A stretch of 64,000 nucleotides of DNA, taken from positions 1-64,000 of the forward strand of contig NZ_FXTB01000007.1 in NCBI RefSeq assembly GCF_900182605.1, given 5' to 3'. This document shows, one piece after another, positions 16,380-25,568 of this stretch (positions within the stretch are counted from its first letter, which is position 1; each line of letters begins with the position of its first letter). A model generated the notes under the pieces. It had not been told where the DNA came from and made no database searches. It saw only the letters and a program-made list of their open reading frames with translations. The DNA comes from Saccharicrinis carchari (lineage in GTDB: Bacteria; Bacteroidota; Bacteroidia; Bacteroidales; Marinilabiliaceae). A program made the position numbers and the translations under genes.

Positions 16380-16578
16380 CAGGCTGAATTAATGCCTGAG
16401 AGAATTGAACTTTCCAATGGGGCAAAGCTAAAAATCAGATAAGCACCAATAGTCTCTTATCTTGCTCCTCTGCTTCTCAACCGCTAAAGTTTTTGGCGAA
16501 TGCGGTAGCTACCCCATGGAGATGCTGGCAGCGCACAGATTATCTCAATTTCTCTTATCTTATTTTAAAAAAATTATT

Positions 16579-17988
16579 GTGGGAAGATCAAGGAAACGAA
16601 AACCGCTTTTTGAGCAGGTAGAAATTACAGATGTGGCCGCCGAAGGGAAGGCATTGGCCAGGATTGACGAAAAAGTGCTATTTGTGCAACATGCCGTACC
16701 CGGCGACATCGTAGATGTACAAGTAAACAAAAAGCGCAAAAACTATTACGAGGGCTACGTAACCCAATACCATAAAAAGTCGGAGATTAGGATAGCACCT
16801 TTTTGTTCGCATTTTGGTATTTGCGGCGGCTGTAAGTGGCAGCCTCTGCCCTATTCCGAGCAATTAAAATACAAGCAGCGCGAAGTGGCCAGTAACCTGC
16901 AACGCATTGGTAAAGTGGAGCTGCCCGAAATAAGCAGCATTATCCCTTCAAAAAAAACACAGTTTTACCGAAACAAACTGGAATATACTTTCTCGAACAA
17001 ACGCTGGTTAGAATCCGACGAAATGCAGCTCGAAGAAGATTCCCTGGAGCGTAACGGTTTGGGTTTCCATATCCCCCGCATGTTCGATAAGGTGGTTGAT
17101 ATTAAAAAATGTTACCTGCAGGAAGAACCCTCAAATAGCATCCGCCTGGCCATCAGAAAATATGCCTTAGAAAATGGGCTTTCTTTTTTCGACATACGAA
17201 AGCAAGTGGGTTTTTTACGTACCCTCATTATACGTACCACTTCAAGCGGCGAGGTAATGGTTATCGTAGCTTTTTACCACGAAGATGTAGAGAAGAGGGA
17301 AGGCCTGCTGAATCATCTGAAAACGCAGTTTCCGCAGCTAACTTCATTAATGTATGTGATTAACGAAAAAGCCAATGACACCATTGCCGATCAGGATATT
17401 ATCTGTTTTAGTGGTCGCGATTACATTGAGGAAGAAATGGAAGGTTTAAAATTCAGGATAGGCCCTAAGTCCTTTTACCAAACCAACTCGGAACAAGCTC
17501 ATGAGCTGTATAAAATAACGCGCGATTTTGCCGGCCTCACGGGTAACGAAGTAGTGTACGACCTATATACGGGTACCGGAACCATTGCTAACTTTGTGGC
17601 CGGAAAAGCACAAAAAGTAGTGGGCATAGAGTATATTCCTGAGGCCATTGAAGATGCCAAAGTAAACTCGGCCAATAACAACATTGCCAACACCCATTTT
17701 TATGCCGGCGATATGAAGGATATCCTGAACGAGGATTTTATAGCGGAAAATGGACGGCCCGATGTAATTATTGTGGATCCACCACGCGCAGGAATGCACG
17801 AAGACGTGGTGAAAACCATCTTAAAAACTTCAGCTCCAAAAATTGTATATGTGAGTTGTAACCCGGCTACACAGGCACGCGATTTAAATATATTGAACGA
17901 AAAATATAGCGTAACACAAATTCAGCCTGTAGATATGTTTCCGCATACCCACCATGTTGAAAATGTAGTGTGCCTGGAGAGGAAGTAG
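16579..17988 (+). CDS. rlmD: 23S rRNA (uracil-C5)-methyltransferase, RlmD/RumA family
   Basis: This SAM-dependent enzyme methylates C5 of a uridine in 23S rRNA. With the GTG start it has 469 residues. An N-terminal TRAM domain (KPLFEQVEITDVAAEGKALA) comes first. The iron-sulfur cysteines are C76, C82 and C85 (CSHFGICGGC) plus C178 (KKCYLQ). The methyltransferase domain has DLYTGTGTIANF, IIVDPPRAGMH and the catalytic C427 in YVSCNPATQARDL. The open frame extends to 16462, but that extension is not family-like, and homologues begin with a short GR/KRKP segment directly before TRAM. This supports GTG 16579. Bacteroidota copies are often annotated RlmD without proof of position, so U1939 specificity is inferred. 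Confidence 0.85.
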   Translation: MGRSRKRKPLFEQVEITDVAAEGKALARIDEKVLFVQHAVPGDIVDVQVNKKRKNYYEGYVTQYHKKSEIRIAPFCSHFGICGGCKWQPLPYSEQLKYKQREVASNLQRIGKVELPEISSIIPSKKTQFYRNKLEYTFSNKRWLESDEMQLEEDSLERNGLGFHIPRMFDKVVDIKKCYLQEEPSNSIRLAIRKYALENGLSFFDIRKQVGFLRTLIIRTTSSGEVMVIVAFYHEDVEKREGLLNHLKTQFPQLTSLMYVINEKANDTIADQDIICFSGRDYIEEEMEGLKFRIGPKSFYQTNSEQAHELYKITRDFAGLTGNEVVYDLYTGTGTIANFVAGKAQKVVGIEYIPEAIEDAKVNSANNNIANTHFYAGDMKDILNEDFIAENGRPDVIIVDPPRAGMHEDVVKTILKTSAPKIVYVSCNPATQARDLNILNEKYSVTQIQPVDMFPHTHHVENVVCLERK

Positions 17989-18252
17989 GCGAGGTACGAT
18001 TCATCAGATACTGTATAAATTACTTATTCCAATCCGGACTTATTAACAATAAATTATTTCATCCTTATTATAAATATAAGTTACGCAAAACGGTAAAATA
18101 TCAATAACCATGGGTGAAATCCATGGAATAGAAAGATGGAGAATTCGAAGCCGAAAGTGGGTTCAATATTTATTTTAAATTTTTAATTTGATTATTGTTG
18201 ATGTGTTACCCGCGATATTCCTTGTTGGACTAATTAAAACCAAAAATAAACT

Positions 18253-19374
18253 ATGGAAAACTTTAAACAATTAGGTGTTAAAGATAATTTTGTAAAAGCC
18301 ATCAGCGAGCTCAATATTATCCAACCTACCGAAATACAAAATCAGGTCATCCCTTTATTGCTTCAAGGTAACACTGATCTGGTGGCACAAGCACAAACCG
18401 GCACAGGAAAAACCGCCGCCTTCGGCCTGCCTTTATTGCATCGCATCGTAGCTAAAAGCAAAGAGGTACAAGGCCTTATTCTTTGCCCAACACGCGAACT
18501 GGGGCAGCAGATTGCAAAGCAACTGTTCAAGTTTACCAAGTATTCCGATAAGATATTTGTGGAATCCGTTTTTGGTGGAGTACAAATAGAACCGCAGATA
18601 AGTGCTCTTCGTCGTCCAACGCATATTGTGGTAGCTACACCCGGCCGTTTGATTGATTTGGTAAAACGTAAAGCCGTTGACCTGCGTAAGGTAAAAACAG
18701 TTATTCTGGACGAAGCCGATGAGATGCTGAGTATGGGTTTTAAAAAGGAGCTGGACGAAATATTAACTATGCTACCGGCTATTGAGAGCAAATGGTTGTT
18801 TTCGGCCACCATGCCCGATGGCATACAAAAAATAGTAAAACGCCATCTCTCCGGCCAGGCAATTAAAATAGAGATCAACAAAAAACGGCAGGTAAACCGC
18901 AATATCGATCATCAATTTTTAATATGCGAAGAAAAGGAGAAGCTGCACATATTGATTCAGATGCTCAATGCCGATCCCAAAGCGCGTGGCGTAGTGTTTT
19001 GCAAAACCAAATCAGCAGCACAGACCTTAGCCAAACAGCTGCAAGCTAAAAACATTGCAGCAGATGCCATACAGGGCGACCTGAAACAGGTGGAGCGAGA
19101 TAAGGTGATGCGTGCCTTTAAAAAGGAAAATCTCCGTATTTTGGTGGCTACCGATTTAGCTGCCCGCGGCATTGACATCGAAGCCCTCGCCTTTGTAGTG
19201 CATTACCAGTTGCCCGATAAAGACGAGTATTACACGCACCGGAGCGGACGGACAGCACGTGCCGGTAACCGAGGCATATCCCTTGCCCTGATTACTTCGC
19301 CCGAAATAAAACAGATTCGCTGGTTCGAGAAAACACTGGGCATCAGCTTTAAGCAGATAAGAAGATCGAAGTAA
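18253..19374 (+). CDS. DEAD-box ATP-dependent RNA helicase
   Basis: A 373-residue helicase core. In order: Q motif region (TEIQNQVIP), motif I AQTGTGKTAAF, Ia PTRELGQQI, Ib TPGRLID, motif II DEADEM, motif III SAT, then domain 2 with GVVFCKTKS, motif V ATDLAARGIDI and motif VI HRSGRTARAG. It stops shortly after motif VI (FKQIRRSK) and lacks the basic C-terminal extension or RNA-binding domain often found in DeaD/RhlE types. It probably remodels RNA in ribosome assembly or mRNA turnover (family inference). The 264-base region upstream has no gene and could hold a long cold-shock-type leader, but I see no defined element. Confidence 0.9.
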   Translation: MENFKQLGVKDNFVKAISELNIIQPTEIQNQVIPLLLQGNTDLVAQAQTGTGKTAAFGLPLLHRIVAKSKEVQGLILCPTRELGQQIAKQLFKFTKYSDKIFVESVFGGVQIEPQISALRRPTHIVVATPGRLIDLVKRKAVDLRKVKTVILDEADEMLSMGFKKELDEILTMLPAIESKWLFSATMPDGIQKIVKRHLSGQAIKIEINKKRQVNRNIDHQFLICEEKEKLHILIQMLNADPKARGVVFCKTKSAAQTLAKQLQAKNIAADAIQGDLKQVERDKVMRAFKKENLRILVATDLAARGIDIEALAFVVHYQLPDKDEYYTHRSGRTARAGNRGISLALITSPEIKQIRWFEKTLGISFKQIRRSK

Positions 19375-19380
19375 AACGGA

Positions 19381-19424
19381 AATCAGTAATCAGTAATCAG
19401 TATTCAGTAATCAGTAATCAGTGA
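19381..19424. repeat. ATCAGTA tandem repeats
   Basis: Six ATCAGT or ATTCAGT units follow one another just after the helicase stop: AATCAGTAATCAGTAATCAG, then TATTCAGTAATCAGTAATCA. They contain no gene. Copy number in such short repeats can vary by slippage. Confidence 0.65.
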
Positions 19425-19523
19425 TTGGTGTTGGGTGCATGAATGATTGGCAGGTCGATACTGGTTCATCGTTGACAACTGAAAAGATACCTGCCACTAA
19501 CAACGCGAATCAATAAATCAAAT

Positions 19524-19868
19524 GTGGTGAAAACAAAAATTGCAGAACAACTATTCCATGGTGCCGAAGGGTACAATTGTGCTCAGGCTATTCTTAAGAC
19601 TTTTCAAAAGGAATTTGAGGTAGATGAACAGGCTATTGTTGCAGCTGCCCGTAATGGCGGTGGAAGAGCGGAAGGTGGTCTTTGTGGCGCCTTGTATGCG
19701 GCTCATCAGTTGTTAGGCGATAATCCGTTGCAACAAAAAATAGACATGGATTTTATTGCTAAAGGCAGCAGTGTAAGGTGTAGAGAAATACGAACGGAAC
19801 GCCGCTTGAGCTGCAAGCAATGTGTAAGTCTGGCAGCGCAAAATTTGCAGGGTATGCTGGGGACATAA
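19524..19868 (+). CDS. C_GCAxxG_C_C family protein
   Basis: A 114-residue protein with the diagnostic cysteine pattern of this family: C19 in YNCAQA, C54 in GGLCGALYAA, and C86, C97 and C100 (RCREI, LSCKQC). The glycine motif ARNGGGRAEGG precedes C54. Members are thought to bind metal or a redox cofactor and are often found with redox genes; the biochemical role is not established. The start is GTG 19524 or the next codon, GTG 19527; the ATG at 19522 is out of frame. Confidence 0.8.
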   Translation: MVKTKIAEQLFHGAEGYNCAQAILKTFQKEFEVDEQAIVAAARNGGGRAEGGLCGALYAAHQLLGDNPLQQKIDMDFIAKGSSVRCREIRTERRLSCKQCVSLAAQNLQGMLGT

Positions 19869-19968
19869 CAAAAGGCTTCGTATTTAAATACAAAACACAT
19901 CAGGAATGCACAACGAAAACAAAAAGACTTAGTGTTCATGGCGCCTTCTTTGTGAGCATGGTGGTTAA

Positions 19969-20013
19969 AAAATCAACCACAAAGGACACGATGAATGCAC
20001 AACGAACACAAAG
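19969..20013. repeat. CACAAAG-type intergenic repeat (half copies)
   Basis: AACCACAAAGGACACGATG and AACGAACACAAAGTC lie between the C_GCAxxG_C_C gene and the receptor gene. They resemble the arms of the palindromic element at 4744-4852. Confidence 0.5.
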
Positions 20014-20037
20014 TCTAATTATCTAAAATAGAACAGC

Positions 20038-22338
20038 TTACAAACTCATTAATTTAATACCTACAAATACCGTTCGGGGGCGAGCGGGTCCATACACATA
20101 ATTACTGTCCCTGTTTTTACCGGTTTCAAAATCATCCTGATATTCGTTAAAGATATTTTGCACACCTGTAAACATTTCAACAGCAAGCCCTTTTTCTAAC
20201 CAATTGAATTGATACGACACCTTCAGGTTGTTTTCCAGAAACGAAGGAGATTTAATCAATTCGTTACGACCGTAATTTGGTACCAGCATGGGGCCGGTAT
20301 ATACACCCGATAGTGCGGCGTTAATACCCAAACGCGAGTTGTAGGTCAAGGTGTAATAGCCGTACTCGTCGGGTGTTCGCAGATATTTTTTGATGCCCGG
20401 GCTGTTCTCACTCCATTCTACCGCTTTCTCGTGTTCACTATTCTGAAAGGTAAGGCCGGCTTCCAGCTGAACTTTGCGGTTGTAGTTAGCTCTTATTTCT
20501 GTTGTTACACCTTTCACCGTTGAGCCTTCACCGTTTCTTTTTTCCAGGATGGAGTTTCCGTTAGCATCCGTCCCGTTTTCCTCTAAAATAAAGGCGTCTG
20601 TTAGCTTGGTATAAAACCCTTCGAGGGTAAAACCCAAAATAAAATGCTCATTCGGATAATCGTAATTAATAGAAGTACTTATGCTTTTCGATCGTTCTTC
20701 CTTTAAGCTTTCTGCGAGCTCAACGCGCTGTATGCCACCACCGGCAAAGGCAATGTGCATGTCGGCATCAAAAGCCTGGGGTGCCCTAAAACCCGTGGAC
20801 CAGCTTGCGCGGAATTGCCACTGTTTTTGCTTCATCAATGCCGAAATACGAGGACTCCATACCAAGTTATCCACCATGTTGTGTTTGTCGGCTCTTACAC
20901 CGGTAAGCAAGCTTAGCTTGCGATTGATGGACCAGTCGCTTTGCAGGAAGCTGCCAAAGTTTTTTGTTTCCTGATCCAGGTGGTAATTGTAGGCAACAAT
21001 CTCATCATCTACCATGTCGTAGTTGTACTCGGCCCCAAAACTAAATTGGTTACTGCCCGATATAAAATGACTAAGCATATGATTAAGCTGAATACCACCC
21101 AGATAGGTTTTGTTGTCGGTAATGCCATAAGGAGGTTCTTTAAAATGTTCATCGTATTCCGGTGTGCCTTCATCGGGCATAATGCCGGTATAATGATCGC
21201 GGTCGGTAGTTTGTCCGGCCACATAGGCAGCAAACGACGATAGATTATTGTTAAAATTAACGCTGTAATCTGCACCACCCATCAGCACGTTGTGCACGCG
21301 CTCCTCGCTTTGGTCGGCCAAAAATGCAGGACCATCTTCCTTATTGCCTCCATACCTGTACTCATACATCGACGACAGATTAAACTCAATTTTATGGTTG
21401 GGTGCAGGTAACAGGAAGGCATTTAGCCCAAAAGAATTGTTTTTAAGCTGGGGCATCTCACTAAATCCGTCGTTATTGTGATTGTAGGATTCGCGCATAC
21501 GGTGCGAAGCAAAAATACTCATGCCGGCATTTCTCCTGTCGGATACGGTACTGGCATTTGCATTTAATATAAAATCGGAGGCAGCACCATTGATCACCGA
21601 TGTATTGGCATTTACGGCATAGGCATTCCTGTCCGGTGGGCGGGTAATCACGTTAACGGTACCCCCTATGGCACCGGCACCGTACAGGGCAGAGGCACCA
21701 CCCCGGACCACTTCAATACGCTCTATCATATTAGCCGGTATCTGTTCCAGGCCATATAATCCCGTAAGCGGGCTGAACACCGGACGGCTGTTGATAAGTA
21801 TCTGCGAATACCCACCGCCGAGCCCGTTCATGCGCAGCTGGGTATAATTGCAGGTCTGACAATCCGTTTCCATACGTATGCCCGGCTGAAAAACCAAGCC
21901 TTCGGACAGCGTATTGGCTTGTATCATTTCCAGCATTTTACCTTCCATCACATTTACTATAACCGGCGAATCTGTTTGACGTTTAAAGGTTTTGGTGCCG
22001 GTAACTACAATGTCGTCAATGGCCATGATTTGTTCTTCGAGCACAAAGTTTATTTCTATGGTTTTTCCGGCTTCAACCACGATTTCCTTTTCTACGGGTT
22101 TGTAGCCTACGCTATTAGCCACCAAAATATGTTTTCCGGCGGGCAAGTTAGTCAACATATAATGGCCACTTAAGTCAGTTGCCGTACCTTTGTTTGAACC
22201 TTTAATATAAATACTCACAAAGGGAAGGTGTTCACCATCGCACTGTACATGGCCAAAAATATTGGCATCGGTATGTTGCGCATAACTTAAGCTAACTGTT
22301 ATGCACAGCATAAATAAGGATATTATTCTTCTCATCAT
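20038..22338 (-). CDS. TonB-dependent receptor of a metal-related cluster
   Basis: The protein has about 766 residues from the ATG at 22338 (frame open to 22359). The signal peptide is MMRRIISLFMLCITVSLSYA. A carboxypeptidase-like domain follows (NIFGHVQCDGEHLPFVSIYI), then a plug with ETDCQTCNYTQLRMNGLGGG, IPANMIERIEVVRGG and ALYGAGAIGGTVNVIT, and a 22-strand-type barrel ending in VGIKLMSL. The plug carries a CxxC pair (DCQTC) just before the conserved MNGL loop. The style is that of ferrienterochelin/cobalamin-type receptors rather than SusC. A ZIP transporter and a DtxR-type regulator lie upstream on the same strand, so a metal or metal-chelate ligand is inferred. Confidence 0.85.
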   Translation of the reverse strand: MMRRIISLFMLCITVSLSYAQHTDANIFGHVQCDGEHLPFVSIYIKGSNKGTATDLSGHYMLTNLPAGKHILVANSVGYKPVEKEIVVEAGKTIEINFVLEEQIMAIDDIVVTGTKTFKRQTDSPVIVNVMEGKMLEMIQANTLSEGLVFQPGIRMETDCQTCNYTQLRMNGLGGGYSQILINSRPVFSPLTGLYGLEQIPANMIERIEVVRGGASALYGAGAIGGTVNVITRPPDRNAYAVNANTSVINGAASDFILNANASTVSDRRNAGMSIFASHRMRESYNHNNDGFSEMPQLKNNSFGLNAFLLPAPNHKIEFNLSSMYEYRYGGNKEDGPAFLADQSEERVHNVLMGGADYSVNFNNNLSSFAAYVAGQTTDRDHYTGIMPDEGTPEYDEHFKEPPYGITDNKTYLGGIQLNHMLSHFISGSNQFSFGAEYNYDMVDDEIVAYNYHLDQETKNFGSFLQSDWSINRKLSLLTGVRADKHNMVDNLVWSPRISALMKQKQWQFRASWSTGFRAPQAFDADMHIAFAGGGIQRVELAESLKEERSKSISTSINYDYPNEHFILGFTLEGFYTKLTDAFILEENGTDANGNSILEKRNGEGSTVKGVTTEIRANYNRKVQLEAGLTFQNSEHEKAVEWSENSPGIKKYLRTPDEYGYYTLTYNSRLGINAALSGVYTGPMLVPNYGRNELIKSPSFLENNLKVSYQFNWLEKGLAVEMFTGVQNIFNEYQDDFETGKNRDSNYVYGPARPRTVFVGIKLMSL

Positions 22339-22496
22339 TATTAAATATACTTTTATCATTATTATTACATTGTTGCGCTATTTATAAATATTCGGTATTG
22401 GAAATAAAACACGGAGCTTGCACCACAGTAACGGAATAGTGCGTATTTGTTTTTAAATTGCTAAGTGCTGCACGTCTGTCCATCTACTACGCTATC

Positions 22497-23315
22497 TTAC
22501 AAAAACATCAATAAGCTAAAAGCCATTACCAACATACCTACAAACAATCCATAAATTGAAAGGTGATGTTCGCCGTATTTTTGGGCAGCGGGTAAAAGTT
22601 CGTCCAAACTGATAAATACCATGATGCCCGCCACTGCGGCAAATATAATCCCAAACAAGGTTGGCGTTAAAAATGGCATCAGTATCAGATAACCCACTAG
22701 TGCACCTACCGGTTCTGCCAGCCCCGAGAGAAAGCTGAGCTTAAAGGCTTTTCGTTTGCTTCCGGTGGCATAATAAATGGGTACCGAAACGGCTATCCCC
22801 TCGGGTATGTTATGGATAGCGATGGCTACGGCTATGGCAATACCCAGATTGGGATCCGTTAGTGCGGCCGTAAAGGTAGCCAAACCTTCCGGAAAATTAT
22901 GGATGGCTATGGCCAGCGCGGTAAAAAGACCCATTCGCATCAGGTGGGGGCTGTTGCGCCGTTTTTCTTCCGTCATATCCTCAATGCTTTCCATCTCGTG
23001 TGGGTTTTCGGCCGAAGGAATCAGTTTATCGATGATAGCAATAAGCAGCATGCCGCCAAAAAAGGAAACTACCGTTACCCACGTGCCGCTCACCTCGCCG
23101 TACACCTCTGTAAGACTGTCTTTCGCCTTAAAAAAAATCTCTACAAAGGATACATAAATCATTACTCCCGCCGAAAAACCCAATGCGAGTGATAAGAATT
23201 TAGTGTTGGTTCGTTTGGCAAAAAAAGCCATGGCACTCCCAATACCGGTGGCCAAACCTGCAAGGAGAGTTAAGCCAAATGCCATTAATACTTGCGAAAA
23301 TGCTATGTTTTCCAT
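22497..23315 (-). CDS. zupT: ZIP family metal transporter (ZupT-like)
   Basis: A 272-residue inner-membrane protein with about eight helices. The helix IV and V signatures are visible: [16 protein letters not shown] and [19 protein letters not shown], which carry the His, Asn and Glu metal ligands of the ZupT group. A charged loop with Glu/His ([16 protein letters not shown]) separates helices III and IV. ZupT proteins import Zn(II) and also Fe(II) and Mn(II). It lies between the TonB receptor (downstream) and the DtxR-type regulator gene (upstream, 111 bases away), all on the minus strand, consistent with a metal uptake regulon. Confidence 0.88.
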   Translation of the reverse strand: MENIAFSQVLMAFGLTLLAGLATGIGSAMAFFAKRTNTKFLSLALGFSAGVMIYVSFVEIFFKAKDSLTEVYGEVSGTWVTVVSFFGGMLLIAIIDKLIPSAENPHEMESIEDMTEEKRRNSPHLMRMGLFTALAIAIHNFPEGLATFTAALTDPNLGIAIAVAIAIHNIPEGIAVSVPIYYATGSKRKAFKLSFLSGLAEPVGALVGYLILMPFLTPTLFGIIFAAVAGIMVFISLDELLPAAQKYGEHHLSIYGLFVGMLVMAFSLLMFL

Positions 23316-23426
23316 TTAGTTGTACATTTTGTTTAGTTTTTTACCCCAATAGGTGTAACACCGAATATTGATTGATCAAATACCGGTATGCTGTTTTTAT
23401 CATCTCAATTACAGATCGGTGCATAC

Positions 23427-24089
23427 TTATTTTAAAACAGTACAGAAAATCCGTTTTTGTAAAGTAGGGGATATCAATATTTTTTGATCATCCATCTGTA
23501 TCTCCATCGATTGGTCCAGTGCAAAAATTTTTTTCACACTAAACTGTTTGTTGGTTCGTATTTCATAATGATCATATAGCCGTTCAATTTCTTCATCCGC
23601 ATATATTAATCGCACAATCTTAGCACTGTCTCCTTCCTGCAACTGATCCATTTTAACAGAATTTTTGTGTCGTTGTATAGTTCCGTCTGCATGGGGTATA
23701 GGGTCGCCATGCGGATCAAACTTTGGATTGCCTAAAAAGTCATCAAGTCGGGCCAATAAACGATCCGATGTTTGATGCTCCAAGCATTCAGCCTCCGTAT
23801 GTACCTCACTTAAATCCATATTGAGTACCTGATGTAAAAACATTTCCCACAATCGATGTCTGCGGATAACCGTGATGGCAATTTCTTTCCCTTTCTCAGT
23901 GAGCTCTATTTCTTTGTAGGGTTGATAGTTTATCAGGCTTTTAGAGGATAGCTTTTTTGCCATATCGGTTATGGCAGGCCCTGAAATACCCAACCTAAGG
24001 GATAGCTTAGAGGCGGACGCTTTTTCACCCTCGTCATACTGTAGGGTGAACACATTTTTTAAAAAATTTTCTACCGATGTTGAATTCAT
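23427..24089 (-). CDS. DtxR/MntR-family metal-dependent transcriptional regulator
   Basis: A 220-residue repressor-type protein. Residues 1-70 form the winged helix (ASKLSLRLGISGPAITDMAK). The dimerisation and metal-binding region carries RRHRLWEMFL, EVHTEAECLEH and FDPHGDPIPHADG, with His/Glu/Cys metal ligands as in DtxR/MntR. Residues about 150-220 form an FeoA/SH3-like domain (LQEGDSAKIVRLI). It should respond to intracellular Fe or Mn and repress import genes; which metal cannot be settled by sequence. The promoter contains a 14-base palindrome that overlaps the -7 box, which suggests autoregulation. Confidence 0.87.
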   Translation of the reverse strand: MNSTSVENFLKNVFTLQYDEGEKASASKLSLRLGISGPAITDMAKKLSSKSLINYQPYKEIELTEKGKEIAITVIRRHRLWEMFLHQVLNMDLSEVHTEAECLEHQTSDRLLARLDDFLGNPKFDPHGDPIPHADGTIQRHKNSVKMDQLQEGDSAKIVRLIYADEEIERLYDHYEIRTNKQFSVKKIFALDQSMEIQMDDQKILISPTLQKRIFCTVLK

Positions 24090-24108
24090 ATTTTAGCTTA
24101 CTTAGCTG

Positions 24109-24127
24109 CAAAGTTAAGCATGCTTAA
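24109..24127 (-). promoter_or_regulatory. Candidate operator palindrome overlapping -7 box
   Basis: TTAAGCATGCTTAA at 24114-24127 is a perfect 14-base palindrome. On the minus strand, TAACTTTG (24109-24116) fits the Bacteroidota -7 box and shares three bases with it. This lies 20 bases before the regulator's start codon. A DtxR-type protein bound here would block its own promoter (inference). Confidence 0.6.
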
Positions 24128-24665
24128 TTAAATGTGAAAATTATTTTAAACTATTATTTGTTAAAATTTAAATAATAATTTTCCCCAGCAGGATAAATGG
24201 TGTTCGGTAAACTTTTTTACATTGACTCCAAATGCAATGCTTTGTTGATGCAAAAAGGTTTTAATTTGATTAGTTGAAGTGTAGCACGTTTCCGGAGTTT
24301 AATCAACCCATCTTACTTTAAGTCCTGAAAAAAGTTTTTGTTGCTATATTTCAAAAAAAACTTATCAAACTATAATTGGCAGGTAGTGCCGGCTTTTTTG
24401 TGCACTTATTGGGGCTGAAGCCATTTATTACGAAACGTGAAGTAAGAACTCAGCTCACTTAAATATGTTGAACGAAGCTATAACCTTAAATATAAGGAAT
24501 TAAGATCCCGTTTAGCTTAAGCACTAAAGTTAAGATACAAATGTTTCACCCGACAATAGGGTGTTTTGATAAACAAATGATTTACTTTATGCTGAGTTAA
24601 TAATTATTTTTAACTTCGGTAGTTACCTTAATTCGATTGTCAACCTAAAAAATCATTTTTATTAC
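24128..24665. other. 538-base intergenic region without a gene
   Basis: AT-rich region between the divergent regulator and editing-domain genes. I find no open frame with coding character, no tRNA and no clear terminator. A short inverted repeat (CCTTAAATATAAGG at 24483-24496) and two TTAAG-rich stretches near 24516-24535 are the only structure seen. Confidence 0.4.
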
Positions 24666-25079
24666 ATGAAGGTTTTAGTGTTTTATGTAAATAGTTTCGG
24701 GTACGAGCCTCGCACAAAGAATTTAGATAATGCTCCTGCGCCAGGAGTGGGAATAGAGATAAAAGATGCGGTTTTGGCATTTATACAGGTAGAAGAATTG
24801 GATGAAGAGAAAGATGTGATAAGCCGGGAGAAAAAGTTGGTAAACCATTTAAAATGGGTGGCCCGAAAAAATAAAACCCAACGTGTAATTTTACATTCAT
24901 TTGCACATCTGTCGGAGTCAAAAGCATCCGTTTTATTTTCGCAGCAAGTATTCGATGCAGCCCAAAAGAGATTAGAAAATGCTGAGTACGAAGTTTGGCA
25001 AACCCCTTTCGGATATTTTTTAGATTTAAAAATTGATGCACCCGGAAAATCGCTTGCCCGCATATGGGCCAGTTTATAA
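24666..25079 (+). CDS. Stand-alone threonyl-tRNA synthetase editing-domain protein
   Basis: A 137-residue protein resembling the archaeal-type N-terminal editing domain of ThrRS (D-aminoacyl-tRNA deacylase fold). Family-like features are MKVLVFYVNSFGYEPRTK at the start, RVILHSFAHLSESKAS in the centre and YEVWQTPFGYFLDLKID followed by a basic end. In archaea this domain hydrolyses Ser-tRNA(Thr) and is fused to ThrRS; here no aminoacylation domain is attached or adjacent. It probably clears mischarged tRNA in trans (inference). It is monocistronic and flanked by long gene-free stretches. Confidence 0.7.
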   Translation: MKVLVFYVNSFGYEPRTKNLDNAPAPGVGIEIKDAVLAFIQVEELDEEKDVISREKKLVNHLKWVARKNKTQRVILHSFAHLSESKASVLFSQQVFDAAQKRLENAEYEVWQTPFGYFLDLKIDAPGKSLARIWASL

Positions 25080-25568
25080 TCACCGTTAAACCGGCTTCCG
25101 GTCTCCGGTAAAATAAACCATGGTTATAATTTTCACTTTGCCCATTTTGTGTAAGTTTTTCCTCCTATGGGCAGATCAAACCCCGATTAGTCTTTTTAAA
25201 AGTACCCTCTGCCGTAATTGGCACAATAAAAAAGAATCCGGTATGAGCCTTCATCAATCCGGTACGCTTGGTTTGTTTCGCCTATTTACTGTGCCCCACC
25301 CATTGCAATATGATGTAAATAAAAGGAGTAGACAGTACACCATGTATTATAGACGAAAATCTATGGGCTAAAACAACGCCACCACCAACCTATACTAACA
25401 TTATCCTCGCGCTAATAAATGCCAAAAGGCAATGTATTTGCAATAGGATTTAGAGCGCAGTTTATTAAATATAAGCTAAAGTATCCGTCATAAATATCTA
25501 ATAGTCAAAATCAAAAACACTATGATTAAACAATTGATGAACAATGAAATGTTTAAAAGGTAAAAAAT
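25080..25568. other. 489-base intergenic region without a convincing gene
   Basis: An 83-codon frame (25120-25371) has no family resemblance and poor coding character. ACCGGCTTCCGGT at 25089-25101 forms a small hairpin, without a T run, just after the editing-domain gene. Nothing else is supported. Confidence 0.4.

Noticed and set aside
16380-16578. Possible riboswitch in the leader of the RlmD-type gene
   Set aside because: I looked for TPP, cobalamin and SAM-type cores and found none; only a short 16-codon frame is present.
25120-25371. 83-codon plus-strand ORF in the intergenic region
   Set aside because: Composition is not protein-like and no domain or context supports it.
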